A stretch of 64,000 nucleotides of DNA from Paenibacillus sp. SY21-1 (GTDB taxonomy: Bacteria; Bacillota; Bacilli; Paenibacillales; Paenibacillaceae), in the NCBI RefSeq assembly GCF_005222705.1, contig NZ_STGF01000012.1, positions 124,001 through 188,000 of the forward strand, read 5' to 3'. Shown here one piece after another: positions 1-8,953 of this stretch (the stretch's first letter is position 1; each line of letters opens with the position of its first letter). The position numbers were made by a program, and so were the translations under genes. The notes beneath the pieces were generated by a model, which did no database searches, was not told the DNA's origin, and saw only the letters and a program-made list of their open reading frames with translations.

Positions 1-163
1 CAATTTTGAGCAGCGTGCTTTTGCCGCAGCCGCTTGGTCCGATGATCGTTACGAATTGCCCCTGCTGTACCTGAAGCTCGATTTCATGCAGCGCGATCAC
101 CTCTCCTGCCGGCGTTGCAAACTTTCTGTTCAAACGACTGACAACAAGCGCCTCGGCAGCCAT
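1..163 (-). CDS. ABC transporter ATP-binding protein, 5' part only (runs off left edge)
   Basis: The first 54 codons are present; the gene continues beyond the left end. The product begins [15 protein letters not shown] and reaches a clear Walker A motif (GPSGCGKST) at about residues 41-49, after the usual first beta-strands of an ABC nucleotide-binding domain. The spacing and the [15 protein letters not shown] context resemble the nitrate/sulfonate/taurine (SsuB/TauB) group, but the substrate cannot be told from this fragment. The ATG at 163 follows a strong AGGGAGGGG ribosome-binding site. A TATAAT-like -10 lies at 188-193 on the same strand without an obvious -35. The diverging TetR gene is not on the opposite strand but upstream in the same direction. 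Confidence 0.85.
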   Translation of the reverse strand, partial: MAAEALVVSRLNRKFATPAGEVIALHEIELQVQQGQFVTIIGPSGCGKSTLLKI

Positions 164-343
164 CGTAAGCCCCTCCCTTTTAAAATAATTATACCTACCT
201 TTTTACTTGGTTTTATGCGAAAATAAAAAAGACTTAACGTTTCGTTGCCCGCACGTTAAATCTCCAGTGGTCTGGTCGATTTGTTCGTCTTGCCCCCGTC
301 TACAAATTGAATCTTCATTCGGTTTGTTATGCTGATTATTCTG

Positions 344-991
344 CTACAAGGGCGTCTCTTTGTCAATCTTTTTTTTATTCGACTTGCGGACCGGCTCCTT
401 GACCTCGAACAACCGCATAATAACCTCTACGTTAGCATCGACCGGAACCTCATAATCCGGAGGACGCTGCATCGTAAGCCCCTGAATCAGGCTGACAAAA
501 TAAAAGGCCAGCTGCAACGGCTCCTCGTCGACGATCACGCCTGCCTTGATGCCTTCCCGCATAATGTGCGCCACCGGCTCCAGATTTGCCGTAAACCGAT
601 CCGTTATGGCGCGTTTAATATCCGGCGGAGTCGCTTCAGACAGCCTCGCCGTATGCATAAGAATGGTAAACGCCCAATTCGTACGGATCGACAGCCAGGA
701 GGACAAAATAATTCTCAGCTTTGTCAGCGGATCAACCTTCATCTCCGCCACCTCCGTCACATACAAGCCGTATGTCGTCTGGCCGTTTCTTAGCACCTCG
801 CTGAATATTTCCTCCTTCGAGGAAAAATAATGATACACATTGCCCACGCTGACATTCGCCTCGCGCGCAATATCTTGAATGCTGGTCAGCTGGAATCCGT
901 TAATGGCCATGACCTTGAGCGCGCAATCCAGAATATGCTGCTTCCGCCGCTCGCGCAGCAGCTTGTCCTTTTCCACATTTCTCGGCGACAA
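344..991 (-). CDS. TetR/AcrR family transcriptional regulator
   Basis: A 215-residue one-component regulator. An N-terminal TetR helix-turn-helix is evident at about residues 15-60 (LTSIQDIAREANVSVGNVYH then YFSSKEEIF), followed by an all-helical ligand/dimerisation domain typical in length for the family. The start is TTG at 991, supported by GGAAGGAG nine bases upstream; no better ATG exists. It lies upstream of and co-oriented with the ABC ATPase gene with a 180-bp gap, so it may control that transporter, though this is inference from position. The C-terminus is lysine-rich (RKSNKKKIDK). The ligand is unknown. Confidence 0.88.
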   Translation of the reverse strand: MSPRNVEKDKLLRERRKQHILDCALKVMAINGFQLTSIQDIAREANVSVGNVYHYFSSKEEIFSEVLRNGQTTYGLYVTEVAEMKVDPLTKLRIILSSWLSIRTNWAFTILMHTARLSEATPPDIKRAITDRFTANLEPVAHIMREGIKAGVIVDEEPLQLAFYFVSLIQGLTMQRPPDYEVPVDANVEVIMRLFEVKEPVRKSNKKKIDKETPL

Positions 992-1084
992 ATTGATTTG
1001 CTCCTTCCCTGCTCCTGTTTCAAAGCGGCAATCTTTATTCTGCCATTATACAGATGCAGGCTCCATAATCCTATTCCGGTACGC

Positions 1085-1134
1085 AAAAAAGCAGGATCGC
1101 TCCCCGGTTCGTTCATCCGAGTTGCAATCCTGCT
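1085..1134 (-). terminator. Rho-independent terminator of the asparaginase operon
   Basis: Read on the minus strand, GCAGGATTGC and GCGATCCTGC form a stem followed by TTTTTT. It sits immediately after the stop codon of the SLH-asparaginase gene. Confidence 0.75.
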
Positions 1135-1139
1135 TTCTT

Positions 1140-3614
1140 TTACTTAACGGCCTTTAGCATTTTGATCATTACCGTAACCGCTTCGGCACGCGTCGCCGTT
1201 TCTTTAGGCGCAAACTTATTGCCAGAGCGTCCGGAAAGAATGCCTTTGTCCGCTACCGCCTGGACATAGCCCCTCGCCCAAGCCGGAATTTCCCCGTTGT
1301 CGGCGAAGCCGGTCACCGCATTGGCAGTCGGAGCCAGCTTCATAGCCTTGGCCAGCATGCCGGCCATTTCTGCGCGGGTTATCGTAGCGCCCGGCTTAAA
1401 GGTTCCGTCCGGATAACCGCTGATAATACCGGCGCCCACAGCTTTGGCTACCGCATCCCGTGCCCAAGCTCCGATGTCCCCTTTATCGTCGAAGACCAGC
1501 TCGGAGCCTGCTCCTTCCGCTTTCAGCGCGCCCATAAGCATGACGGCGAACTCTTCCCGGGTTACAGTAGCATTAGGACGGAAGGTGCCATCGGTGTAGC
1601 CCTTCACAAATCCTGCGGCAACCGCCTCTTTGATAAAGGATTCAGCCCAGTGCGAGCCGATATCCGACAGAGCAGGACCAGGCTGCACCGTGTCGCTTAC
1701 GACGAATACCGCAAACTTCGTGAAATGATCGGAGGTTACTGTAATGGTGCCGCCGCTTACCGTGCCGCCCATCTCCACCCATTTCTTGGCCGTCTCGTCA
1801 TAGTAGAATACGGAAGCTTTTTGACCTGTCTTAACTAAAGAAGAATCGAACTTGAAGGTCAAGGAAACCGGAACGAGGAAGTTGCCGGAAATATCCTTGA
1901 GCACCTCGAAAATCGGTGAAGCAAGCGTATCCGTCGTCCCGACCAAACCGCCGGTGTTCAACAGCTTCTCAATCGTCAGCTTCATTTGTTCGCTGGTAGC
2001 GCCGGTAGGAACGCTGACGGTCAATTCATCATTCAGTCCCAGCTCGCCCGCGCTGCCTGGCTGGATTGTCACCTCGCCTTTAGGAGGCGCAGTCGGTGCC
2101 GGGGTTCCGCCGCCGGAGTCGCTGCCGGATTGTGAGGAGACCCAAGTAACAAACTCTTTTTCCAGAGGCGCGCTTTCGTTGCCTTTTCCATCAAAGGCTG
2201 TCACCCTGTACTTGTAGAGCGTGCCCGGCGACAATCCCGCAACCGTGTACTTGCTCGTGCCCGCCGGAACGGAAGCGACAAATACATCTTGGCCGGCATT
2301 ATAGATGTTGTAGCCCGCCACCTGCACGTTATCCTTCGCGTGCGGCCATGTCAGAACCGCGCTCGTTACTCCGATTGCGGATGTCGTCAAGGCGCTGTTC
2401 TCGCTCCAGGTAGGCGCCGCTTCATCCTCCACCGAAATATCCTGCGTGCCGATCGTTTCGAACCAGCCTTTTATCGTATTGAAATCGCTGGTAAAGGCAA
2501 GCGACAGCATCAGCATAATGCGAGCATGCTGCGGGTTTAGATTGTCGCCCGCGATAACGCCGTTGCTTCCGCCGTACATCGTGCCCGAACCGGTACGCGT
2601 TGTCGTTACGAACACAACGCCTTGCTTGATCGCTTCGCTGCGAGCAGCGCTCATTTTGGAGGAAATGCCTCCCGCGCCCGTTCCGGCCGTTACGATTCCC
2701 TTCGCTCCATCCTCAACCATGGCGCGGATCGCACCGCCGCCCGCTTCCTGGTAATTGTAAGCAATCTCAACCATCGGGAGCGAGGTTTTGGAAATGGTGC
2801 GCAGATCAAACGGCGTAGCCCAATCGGCTTGCCCCGCCTTCAAAGCGCGGGCATTCAAGCGATAGATGCGTACTGCCGGGTCATCGACGTAGCCAAGCGC
2901 CCCGAACATCGGCGTTTCAAACGTATCCATCCGATGCGAATTGGACTTGGTTACTTCTCTGGCTGCATGAATGACATCATTCAACATAAGCACGGTGCCA
3001 AACCATTTCGTCTTGTTGCTGCTCGCCACCTTAATGGCCTGATACAGATTGGCAGGGCCATCCGTGCCGATCACGTCCCATGGCCGCATAGCGCCCGTAA
3101 CGACGACCGGCTTTTCGCTGCGCACCGTCAAATCGAGGAAATAAGCGATTTCCTCCATCGTATCGGTGCCCGTTGTCACGACTGCGCTATCGTAAATTTC
3201 AAGCGCAGCGTCGACCGCCAGCGAGAGATCGTACAGCTCTTGCATCGTATAACCGCCGGAGCCTTTGTTGCCGAATTGGAAGGTGGACACATCCGCCGTT
3301 TTATGAGTCGGCAGCTGAGCTACGAGATCAGCCATCGGATAAGTTCCTGCCGCATAGCTCTGAAAATTTGTTTTGTCCCCGTTTCTTGCTGCGCCTGCGA
3401 GCGTGCCGCCCGTCGCCACTACAATAACGTTTGGCAGCGGAGACGCTTGATGCGCCTCGGATATAGCCGGAATGTTAAAGGTAGGAAGCACCGGCGGTAC
3501 AGACTCGGCCTTAGCCGAGCCCGCATAGCCGGTAATCAGCGATCCGAGCAGCGCAAGCGTAAGGAGGGGAGCAACAAGCTTGCTTACCGCCTTGTGTTTG
3601 CTTAGTATAGTCAT
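1140..3614 (-). CDS. secreted L-asparaginase (type II) with FN3 and three SLH repeats
   Basis: An 824-residue cell-surface enzyme predicted to hydrolyse L-asparagine to aspartate and ammonia outside the cell. The order is a signal peptide (about 1-37, ending AGSAKAES), an asparaginase domain (about 60-400) with both threonine signatures (VVATGGTLAGAARNG and TTGTDTMEE), an FN3 module (about 405-490), a linker domain, then three SLH repeats (about 650-824) that should bind pyruvylated secondary cell-wall polymer. ATG at 3614 has GGGGAGGTAAGC upstream. It follows the neighbouring asparaginase gene by 20 bp in the same direction, so the two are probably cotranscribed. The catalytic domain is nearly the same sequence as the neighbour's, indicating duplication followed by gain of wall-anchoring modules. 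Confidence 0.93.
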   Translation of the reverse strand: MTILSKHKAVSKLVAPLLTLALLGSLITGYAGSAKAESVPPVLPTFNIPAISEAHQASPLPNVIVVATGGTLAGAARNGDKTNFQSYAAGTYPMADLVAQLPTHKTADVSTFQFGNKGSGGYTMQELYDLSLAVDAALEIYDSAVVTTGTDTMEEIAYFLDLTVRSEKPVVVTGAMRPWDVIGTDGPANLYQAIKVASSNKTKWFGTVLMLNDVIHAAREVTKSNSHRMDTFETPMFGALGYVDDPAVRIYRLNARALKAGQADWATPFDLRTISKTSLPMVEIAYNYQEAGGGAIRAMVEDGAKGIVTAGTGAGGISSKMSAARSEAIKQGVVFVTTTRTGSGTMYGGSNGVIAGDNLNPQHARIMLMLSLAFTSDFNTIKGWFETIGTQDISVEDEAAPTWSENSALTTSAIGVTSAVLTWPHAKDNVQVAGYNIYNAGQDVFVASVPAGTSKYTVAGLSPGTLYKYRVTAFDGKGNESAPLEKEFVTWVSSQSGSDSGGGTPAPTAPPKGEVTIQPGSAGELGLNDELTVSVPTGATSEQMKLTIEKLLNTGGLVGTTDTLASPIFEVLKDISGNFLVPVSLTFKFDSSLVKTGQKASVFYYDETAKKWVEMGGTVSGGTITVTSDHFTKFAVFVVSDTVQPGPALSDIGSHWAESFIKEAVAAGFVKGYTDGTFRPNATVTREEFAVMLMGALKAEGAGSELVFDDKGDIGAWARDAVAKAVGAGIISGYPDGTFKPGATITRAEMAGMLAKAMKLAPTANAVTGFADNGEIPAWARGYVQAVADKGILSGRSGNKFAPKETATRAEAVTVMIKMLKAVK

Positions 3615-3634
3615 TGCCGCTTACCTCCCCGTCA

Positions 3635-5014
3635 TTATGGCGATGCTACTGGCTCAAGCGCCGGAATTTCAGATTCAATTGGAGCTGCCGTTTCCGTTGC
3701 CGCAGGCTCTTCAGATACCTCAGGCGTCGGTTCGGTTACAACCGGCTCCTCCGCAACAGGAGCTTCTACAGCAGGCTCTTCAATTGAGGTCGAAAGAAAC
3801 GTATTGGCATCCACCGAAATTTCTACGTCTTGCGTTCCAAATGTTGTAAACCAGTTGCGAATAGTCGGTACATCGTTCGTGAATGCGAGGGACAGAAGCA
3901 GCAGAACGCGTGCATGCTGAGCATTCAGGTTATCGCCGCCGATGGTATTGCCCGACCCGCCGTCATAAATCGTGCCGGAACCCGTTCTTGTCGTCGATAC
4001 GAATACAACGCCTTTATCGCGAATAGCCGCTGTACGGGCCGCACTCATTTTGGAGGAGATTCCGCCCGCTCCTGTGCCTGCCGTAACGATGCCTTTCGCT
4101 CCATCCTCTACAAATCCGCGAATGGCGCCGCCGCCTGCTTCTTGATAGTTGTAGGCAATTTCGACAATTGGAAGACTGTCCTTGGAAATTTTTTTCAAGT
4201 CAAACGGCGAAGCCCATTCCGTCTTGCCAGCTTTAGCAGCCCTAGCCGGCGCACGATAGATCCGTACTGCAGGATCATCTACATAACCAAGCGCGCCAAA
4301 CATTGGAGCATCGAACGTATCCATCCGGTGCGAGTTCGATTTGGTCACTTCACGCGCCGCATAGATAACGTCGTTAAGCATGAGCACTGTGCCGAACCAT
4401 TTGGTTTTGTTGCTGCCCGCTACTTTAATCGCTTGATACAGGTTCGCAGGTCCGTCTGTGCCGATGACATCCCACGGCCTCATCGCGCCCGTCACGACAA
4501 CCGGCTTCTCGCTCCGTACCGTCAAGTCGAGGAAGTAGGCAATCTCCTCCATCGTATCCGTTCCTGTCGTTACGACCGCTCCGTCGTAGAGCTCCAGCGC
4601 AGCATCCACCGCAAGCGAGAGATCATAGAGCTCTTTCATCGTATAGCCGCCTGAGCCTTTGTTGCCGAACTGATAGGTAGAAACGTCAGCGGTTTTATGA
4701 ATCGGAAGCTGGGCAACCATATCTTCCATTTTATATGTACCGGCTGAGTAGCTTTGAAAATTCGTTTTATCGCCGTTTCTTGCAGCGCCTGCCAGCGTGC
4801 CGCCCGTCGCCACAACAATGACATTAGGAAGAGCTGAAGCTTTATGCGCTTCGGAGACAGCCGGAATATCGAAGGTCGGCAGCGGAATCGCTTCAGCGGC
4901 GCCAACCATGCTCCGTTTGGCAAGCACTCCCACCGAAGCCGCTACAAGAGATAACGCCAACACCGGAATTAATACCTTTCTAGTCAACATACCCCTAACA
5001 TTTAACGTAAACAT
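3635..5014 (-). CDS. secreted L-asparaginase (type II), without anchoring modules
   Basis: A 459-residue exported asparaginase paralogue. An N-terminal hydrophobic segment (MLTRKVLIPVLALSLVAAS) forms a signal peptide or membrane anchor. The asparaginase domain shows VVATGGTLAGAARNG and TTGTDTMEE, so both catalytic threonine regions are intact. After the catalytic domain comes a low-complexity tail rich in Glu, Pro, Ala and Thr (about the last 55 residues) instead of FN3/SLH. A longer reading from TTG at 5035 is possible, but GGGAGGAG lies inside that extension and is placed 5 bases from ATG 5014, so 5014 is preferred. It is the first gene of a two-gene operon with the SLH-bearing copy. Confidence 0.92.
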   Translation of the reverse strand: MFTLNVRGMLTRKVLIPVLALSLVAASVGVLAKRSMVGAAEAIPLPTFDIPAVSEAHKASALPNVIVVATGGTLAGAARNGDKTNFQSYSAGTYKMEDMVAQLPIHKTADVSTYQFGNKGSGGYTMKELYDLSLAVDAALELYDGAVVTTGTDTMEEIAYFLDLTVRSEKPVVVTGAMRPWDVIGTDGPANLYQAIKVAGSNKTKWFGTVLMLNDVIYAAREVTKSNSHRMDTFDAPMFGALGYVDDPAVRIYRAPARAAKAGKTEWASPFDLKKISKDSLPIVEIAYNYQEAGGGAIRGFVEDGAKGIVTAGTGAGGISSKMSAARTAAIRDKGVVFVSTTRTGSGTIYDGGSGNTIGGDNLNAQHARVLLLLSLAFTNDVPTIRNWFTTFGTQDVEISVDANTFLSTSIEEPAVEAPVAEEPVVTEPTPEVSEEPAATETAAPIESEIPALEPVASP

Positions 5015-5058
5015 AATACTCCTCCCGTCAACCAAATAGTAGATTTATCTTTTGAAAC

Positions 5059-5087
5059 AGCATACTTTATGTTATATATTCTAACAA
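5059..5087 (-). promoter_or_regulatory. candidate sigma-A promoter of the asparaginase operon
   Basis: On the minus strand TTGTTA is followed after 17 bp by TATGCT, 45 bp upstream of the ATG at 5014. The surrounding 100 bp are AT-rich. Confidence 0.4.
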
Positions 5088-5439
5088 ATCTATTTTCCTT
5101 GAATTAAGCGTATTCATTTTTTGTTATCTAGTTTTTACTGTAAATTTCGTTTATTTACTCGCTATTTTGTATATTGTATACATTATACTCATGAGGAATT
5201 GGTTCCCATTTTTGTGGCGTTTGAAGATGTTTATGTCAGGTATAATGTCACATTTGTGGATGGGTAGTTTCTCCGTCGAATTGGTTAGGTCTACACAGAG
5301 AAACAGACAAATCTTTGATCGCCGATGCGTGATCAAGCACCGCGTGCTGCGATGAAACCTCTTGCCGGGAATCGCGCGCGGTGGGGGAAGACGAGGGAAT
5401 CTATCGGGCATGCGTAGGGTGCTGGACTGGTAGATTAAC

Positions 5440-6370
5440 GGAGATTTTAGTGGGGAAATGGGAGGAATCCGTTCATTTTCTTACTGTAGCCACCCTTCTG
5501 CAGCTCTGCGGAGGCCAATTCGTTCATTTTTTTAACTATAGAACTGATTTTAGCGGAGGAATGGCATGATTCCGTTCATTTTCTTACTGTAGCCACCCTT
5601 CTGCAGCTCAACGGAGGCCGGTTCGTTCATTTTTTTAACTATAAAACCGAGTTCAGGGGAGAAATAGGATGATTCCGTTCATTTTCTTACTGTAGCCACC
5701 CTTCCGCAGCTCTGCGGAGGCCGGTTCGTTCATTTTTTTAACTATAGAACCGATTTTAGCGGAGGAATGGCATGATTCAGTTCATTTTCTTACTGTAGCC
5801 ACCCTTCCGCAGCTCTGCGGAGGCCGGTTCGTTCATTTTTTTAACTATAAAACCGAGTTCAGGGGAGGAATAGGATGATTCCGTTAGTTTTCTTACTGTA
5901 GCCAACCCTGCACAGCTCTGCGGAGGCCGGTTCGTTCATTTTTTCAACTATAGAACCGATTTTAGTGGGGGAATGGCATGATTCAGTTCATTTTCTTACT
6001 GTAGCCACCCTTCTGCAGCTCCACGGAGGCCAGTTCGTTCATTTTTTTAACTATAGAACCGATTTTAGCGGAGGAATGGGATAAATCAGTTCATTTTCTT
6101 ACTGTAGCCACCCTTCTGCAGCTCAACGGAGGCCGGTTCGTTCATTTTTTTAACTATAGAACCGATTTTAGAGGGACAATGGCATGATTCCGTTCATTTT
6201 CTTACTGTAGCCACCCTTCCACAGCTCCACAGGGGCCAATTCGTTCATTTTTTTAACTATAGTACCGATTTTAGTGGGGGAATGGGATCAATCCGTTAGT
6301 TTTCTTATTGTAGAGCCCAAACTTTGAAGACGAACGGGGTGAATGAGTTAATTTTCTTACTGTAGACCCT
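5440..6370. repeat. tandem array of about nine 103-bp repeats built from two ~51-bp half-units
   Basis: The landmark GTTCATTTTCTTACTGTAG recurs exactly 103 bp apart (starting near 5471, 5574, 5677, 5780, 5883, 5986, 6089, 6192, 6295). A sister landmark, GTTCATTTTTTTAACTATAG, lies 51 bp after each, so each 103-bp unit is itself a diverged dimer. A final copy at 6347 is spaced by only 52 bp. The linker in some copies is self-complementary (CCGCAGCTCTGCGG). The period is not a multiple of three and no long reading frame crosses the array, so it is not coding. It fills most of the 1.5-kb gap between the asparaginase promoter and the methyltransferase gene; nothing else was recognised there. Confidence 0.92.
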
Positions 6371-6540
6371 ACTTCGGAGAATACTGAAAAAACGTGACAA
6401 GTTGCACATGAAATAGATTAACCTGCATCCATGCGGAACAGCGTACCCGCAGCCTCAGCAACAAGCAATGCCATGAAACAAACAATCCCCCTGTAACAGA
6501 GGGCTGCAAGAAACAGCCGCTGCGCTACAGGGGGAGTTGG

Positions 6541-7365
6541 TTATTTTATGCCCAGTCGCATACGGTAGCTAAACGTAACTTCCAGCGTCCTGCCCGCGAA
6601 ATATTCCTCGGTGAGTCGCCTGAATTCCGTCAGCTGCTCATTAAGCTGAATGGTGCCGCCCAACCGGAATACCGTCTGCACCCCGCCTTGGCTTATGGCT
6701 AAACCGATATATCGCTCGGCATCGCAAAGCTCCGTATTGGAAAATACGATTTCTCTGGAAAAACGGAAGTGTCCGCTTGCTCGGATTTGTGTTAAATGTT
6801 TCTCTTTGTCGCGCTTTACCGCATGATTCTGAACGGGAACACGATCAGCTATAATTTGCTCGGCTTGCTCGATTAGACGTTCATACGCCATTTCGACCGT
6901 GCCGTGAAGCGGAAGCGGCCAGTCGCAATCGTAAGCGGCGAATACGCCTTCCGGCCGCAGCACACGCGCGAATTCGCGAAGCGTACTGACCGGCTCCATC
7001 CAATGGAAGGATTGGGAGCAGGTTATCAGGTCCACACTGCCGCTTTCAAATGGAAGTTTATCCGAATACCCCTTGACAAACGAGATTGGCGTTTCCGCAG
7101 GCAAACCGGCTGCATGCTCCAGCGCTTTGCCCCGCATATCGTCATTAGGCTCCACGCCTGTAATCTGGCCTGCATGTCCAAGCCAGACGAATGAGGATAA
7201 CCCCGTTCCGCAGCCCACATCGGCCACCTGCTCGGGTGTGCCGTCCAAATAACGCGTCAACATTTCAACGACGGCTTTTGGCGCTTTTGGCCGATAACGA
7301 TCGTAATCCTCTTCAAAACCGGAAAAACGGTCAATATTGCTCTGCAAATGGCTCCCCGATGACAT
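6541..7365 (-). CDS. class I SAM-dependent methyltransferase
   Basis: A 274-residue cytoplasmic methyltransferase. SAM-binding motif I is VADVGCGTGLS at about residue 44, with the acidic motif II (GVEPNDDM) and a post-I motif (DLITCSQSFHWMEP) in the right order. This last segment resembles the UbiE/BioC-like Methyltransf_11 group, but the methyl acceptor is unknown. A longer frame from TTG 7416 overlaps the preceding gene; ATG 7365 is chosen because GGAGG stands 8 bases upstream. It is the last gene of a leftward run behind the NHL protein (35-bp gap), perhaps by chance rather than function. Confidence 0.85.
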   Translation of the reverse strand: MSSGSHLQSNIDRFSGFEEDYDRYRPKAPKAVVEMLTRYLDGTPEQVADVGCGTGLSSFVWLGHAGQITGVEPNDDMRGKALEHAAGLPAETPISFVKGYSDKLPFESGSVDLITCSQSFHWMEPVSTLREFARVLRPEGVFAAYDCDWPLPLHGTVEMAYERLIEQAEQIIADRVPVQNHAVKRDKEKHLTQIRASGHFRFSREIVFSNTELCDAERYIGLAISQGGVQTVFRLGGTIQLNEQLTEFRRLTEEYFAGRTLEVTFSYRMRLGIK

Positions 7366-7399
7366 GTGCGTTACCTCCACTTCAGCCGAGTCGGCAGAT

Positions 7400-8893
7400 T
7401 TAGTACGTCCCGCCAATAATTATAGCATTATATTCCTCATCTTGAACAATCAGGAGCGGAGCCACCTGCTCGAGATAGGCCGCGCTAACGAACATGCCGC
7501 CCTTGCGCAAAATAACCGGGCCGTCCGCTCCAACCTTTAGCTTAAAGCTTACCGCAGCCTTCGTCACCCCTGCTTCCTTCTGGGCAGGGTTCCATTTTAC
7601 GACGGCTCCCCATGCCTCAAAAATCGCCCGCGCCGGCACATATAGCTGCTCCCTTTGGATAAACGGCTGGTTGTTGTTGCTCAGGTCAAGCCGCTTCCCA
7701 TCAAGCCATACTTGCGCTATGTCAGCCGCCGGCTGCAAGTCCACCTGGGCCACCAGGTCCTCTTCCGTAACTAACGGCTGAAGCGCGTCCGGCTTTACGG
7801 CCAGCGCTTTGACACTATTATTCAGCGTATCCGCTATATACAGGTTGCCGCTTTGATACAGCAATGCAGACGGCTGATTAAACCGTGCCTCCGCAGCCGC
7901 TCCAACTTCATTGCCGGGTACGCTTTGACCCGTCAAGGTCACAACTGAGCCATCCGGCCGCAAAGCGCGGATACGGTTGTTCAAGCTATCGGCTATGAAC
8001 AGCACGCCGTCCGCATAGGCTAATCCCCTGGGACGATTAAACCGCGCCTCTTCGCTCGAGCCATTCCGATAGCCTCCGTCCATATAGCCCGTAAATTCGT
8101 CAGCTTCAGTAGGCAGGCCGGCAACCGTTGTAACCTTGCCCTCAAAAATATAACGAATCAGATGATTGCCGCTGTCAGCAACAAATAATCCGCCTTTTTC
8201 ATCAAACGCGAGACCGCTCGGCTCATTAAACGCCGCGTCGCCCGCTGCTCCGTCCCGATAGCCTCCAATATCAGCGGCCGCTCCGGCTACAGTCGAGGTA
8301 ACGCCATCCGGGGTTATTTTGCGGATAACGTTATTAAGCGCATCGGCAACATACACATTATCCTGTGCGTCGATCGCAAGGCCTGCCGGCGCGTTGAAAC
8401 GCGCCTCTCCGAATTTGCCGTTTTTGCTGCCCGGCGTGCCATCCCCTGCTGCCGTATACACGCGAGTTCCGACAATGCGGCGCACGACATGATTTTCAGT
8501 ATCGCTGATATAGATAACGCCTTTGCTGTTGACTGCCGCATAAGTAGGCTGATTAAACAGAGAATTTGCAGTCGTTCCATCAAAATAACCCGTTGTGCCT
8601 AGTGCGGTTATCGCCTCCAGCTTTCCATCCTTCCACTTCACAATCTGATTGCCACCGGAAACGGCTGCGATTAATCCGCCATCCGGCAGCATAGCTAGCC
8701 CCCATGGCTGGTTAACGGTGTCCAAAACCTGAATGACCTGACCCTTTTTATCGAGCGCCTCGCTAGAAGCCTTATCGGCCGGAGCGCTATCCGCAGCAGG
8801 TACAGCTGGCTGAACAGAAGCGTAAGCGCCATGGGCGGACAGTGCCGAGCTAAGCACCACCCCTAATGCAAGCACGCGTATTGTACGTTTCAT
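7400..8893 (-). CDS. secreted NHL-repeat protein with copper amine oxidase N-like domain
   Basis: A 497-residue exported protein. The signal peptide (about 1-26) is followed by at least five NHL-type beta-propeller blades, each with an FN-P-GLA...VYVADALNNVIRKI-like core (about residues 60-375), predicted to form a six-bladed propeller for ligand or protein binding. The C-terminal ~110 residues resemble the copper amine oxidase N-terminal-like domain common in Paenibacillus surface proteins (VWLDGKRL, YVPARAIFEAWGAVVKWN). ATG 8893 has AAAGGAG eight bases upstream. It lies 60 bp after the FecR-domain gene and is probably in the same operon. It has no catalytic motif, so a structural or sensory role is likely. 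Confidence 0.85.
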   Translation of the reverse strand: MKRTIRVLALGVVLSSALSAHGAYASVQPAVPAADSAPADKASSEALDKKGQVIQVLDTVNQPWGLAMLPDGGLIAAVSGGNQIVKWKDGKLEAITALGTTGYFDGTTANSLFNQPTYAAVNSKGVIYISDTENHVVRRIVGTRVYTAAGDGTPGSKNGKFGEARFNAPAGLAIDAQDNVYVADALNNVIRKITPDGVTSTVAGAAADIGGYRDGAAGDAAFNEPSGLAFDEKGGLFVADSGNHLIRYIFEGKVTTVAGLPTEADEFTGYMDGGYRNGSSEEARFNRPRGLAYADGVLFIADSLNNRIRALRPDGSVVTLTGQSVPGNEVGAAAEARFNQPSALLYQSGNLYIADTLNNSVKALAVKPDALQPLVTEEDLVAQVDLQPAADIAQVWLDGKRLDLSNNNQPFIQREQLYVPARAIFEAWGAVVKWNPAQKEAGVTKAAVSFKLKVGADGPVILRKGGMFVSAAYLEQVAPLLIVQDEEYNAIIIGGTY

Positions 8894-8953
8894 CGATTAA
8901 TCTCCTTTCGGTGTAGAACAAGCGCGATCGGGCTGCTGCCATTCCTAGCATCG

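Noticed and set aside
5151..5569. Short frames near the 103-bp array
   Set aside because: No ribosome-binding sites, and one covers the beginning of the repeat array.
5440..6370. CRISPR array
   Set aside because: The repeats are contiguous 103-bp units without unique spacers, and no cas genes are nearby.
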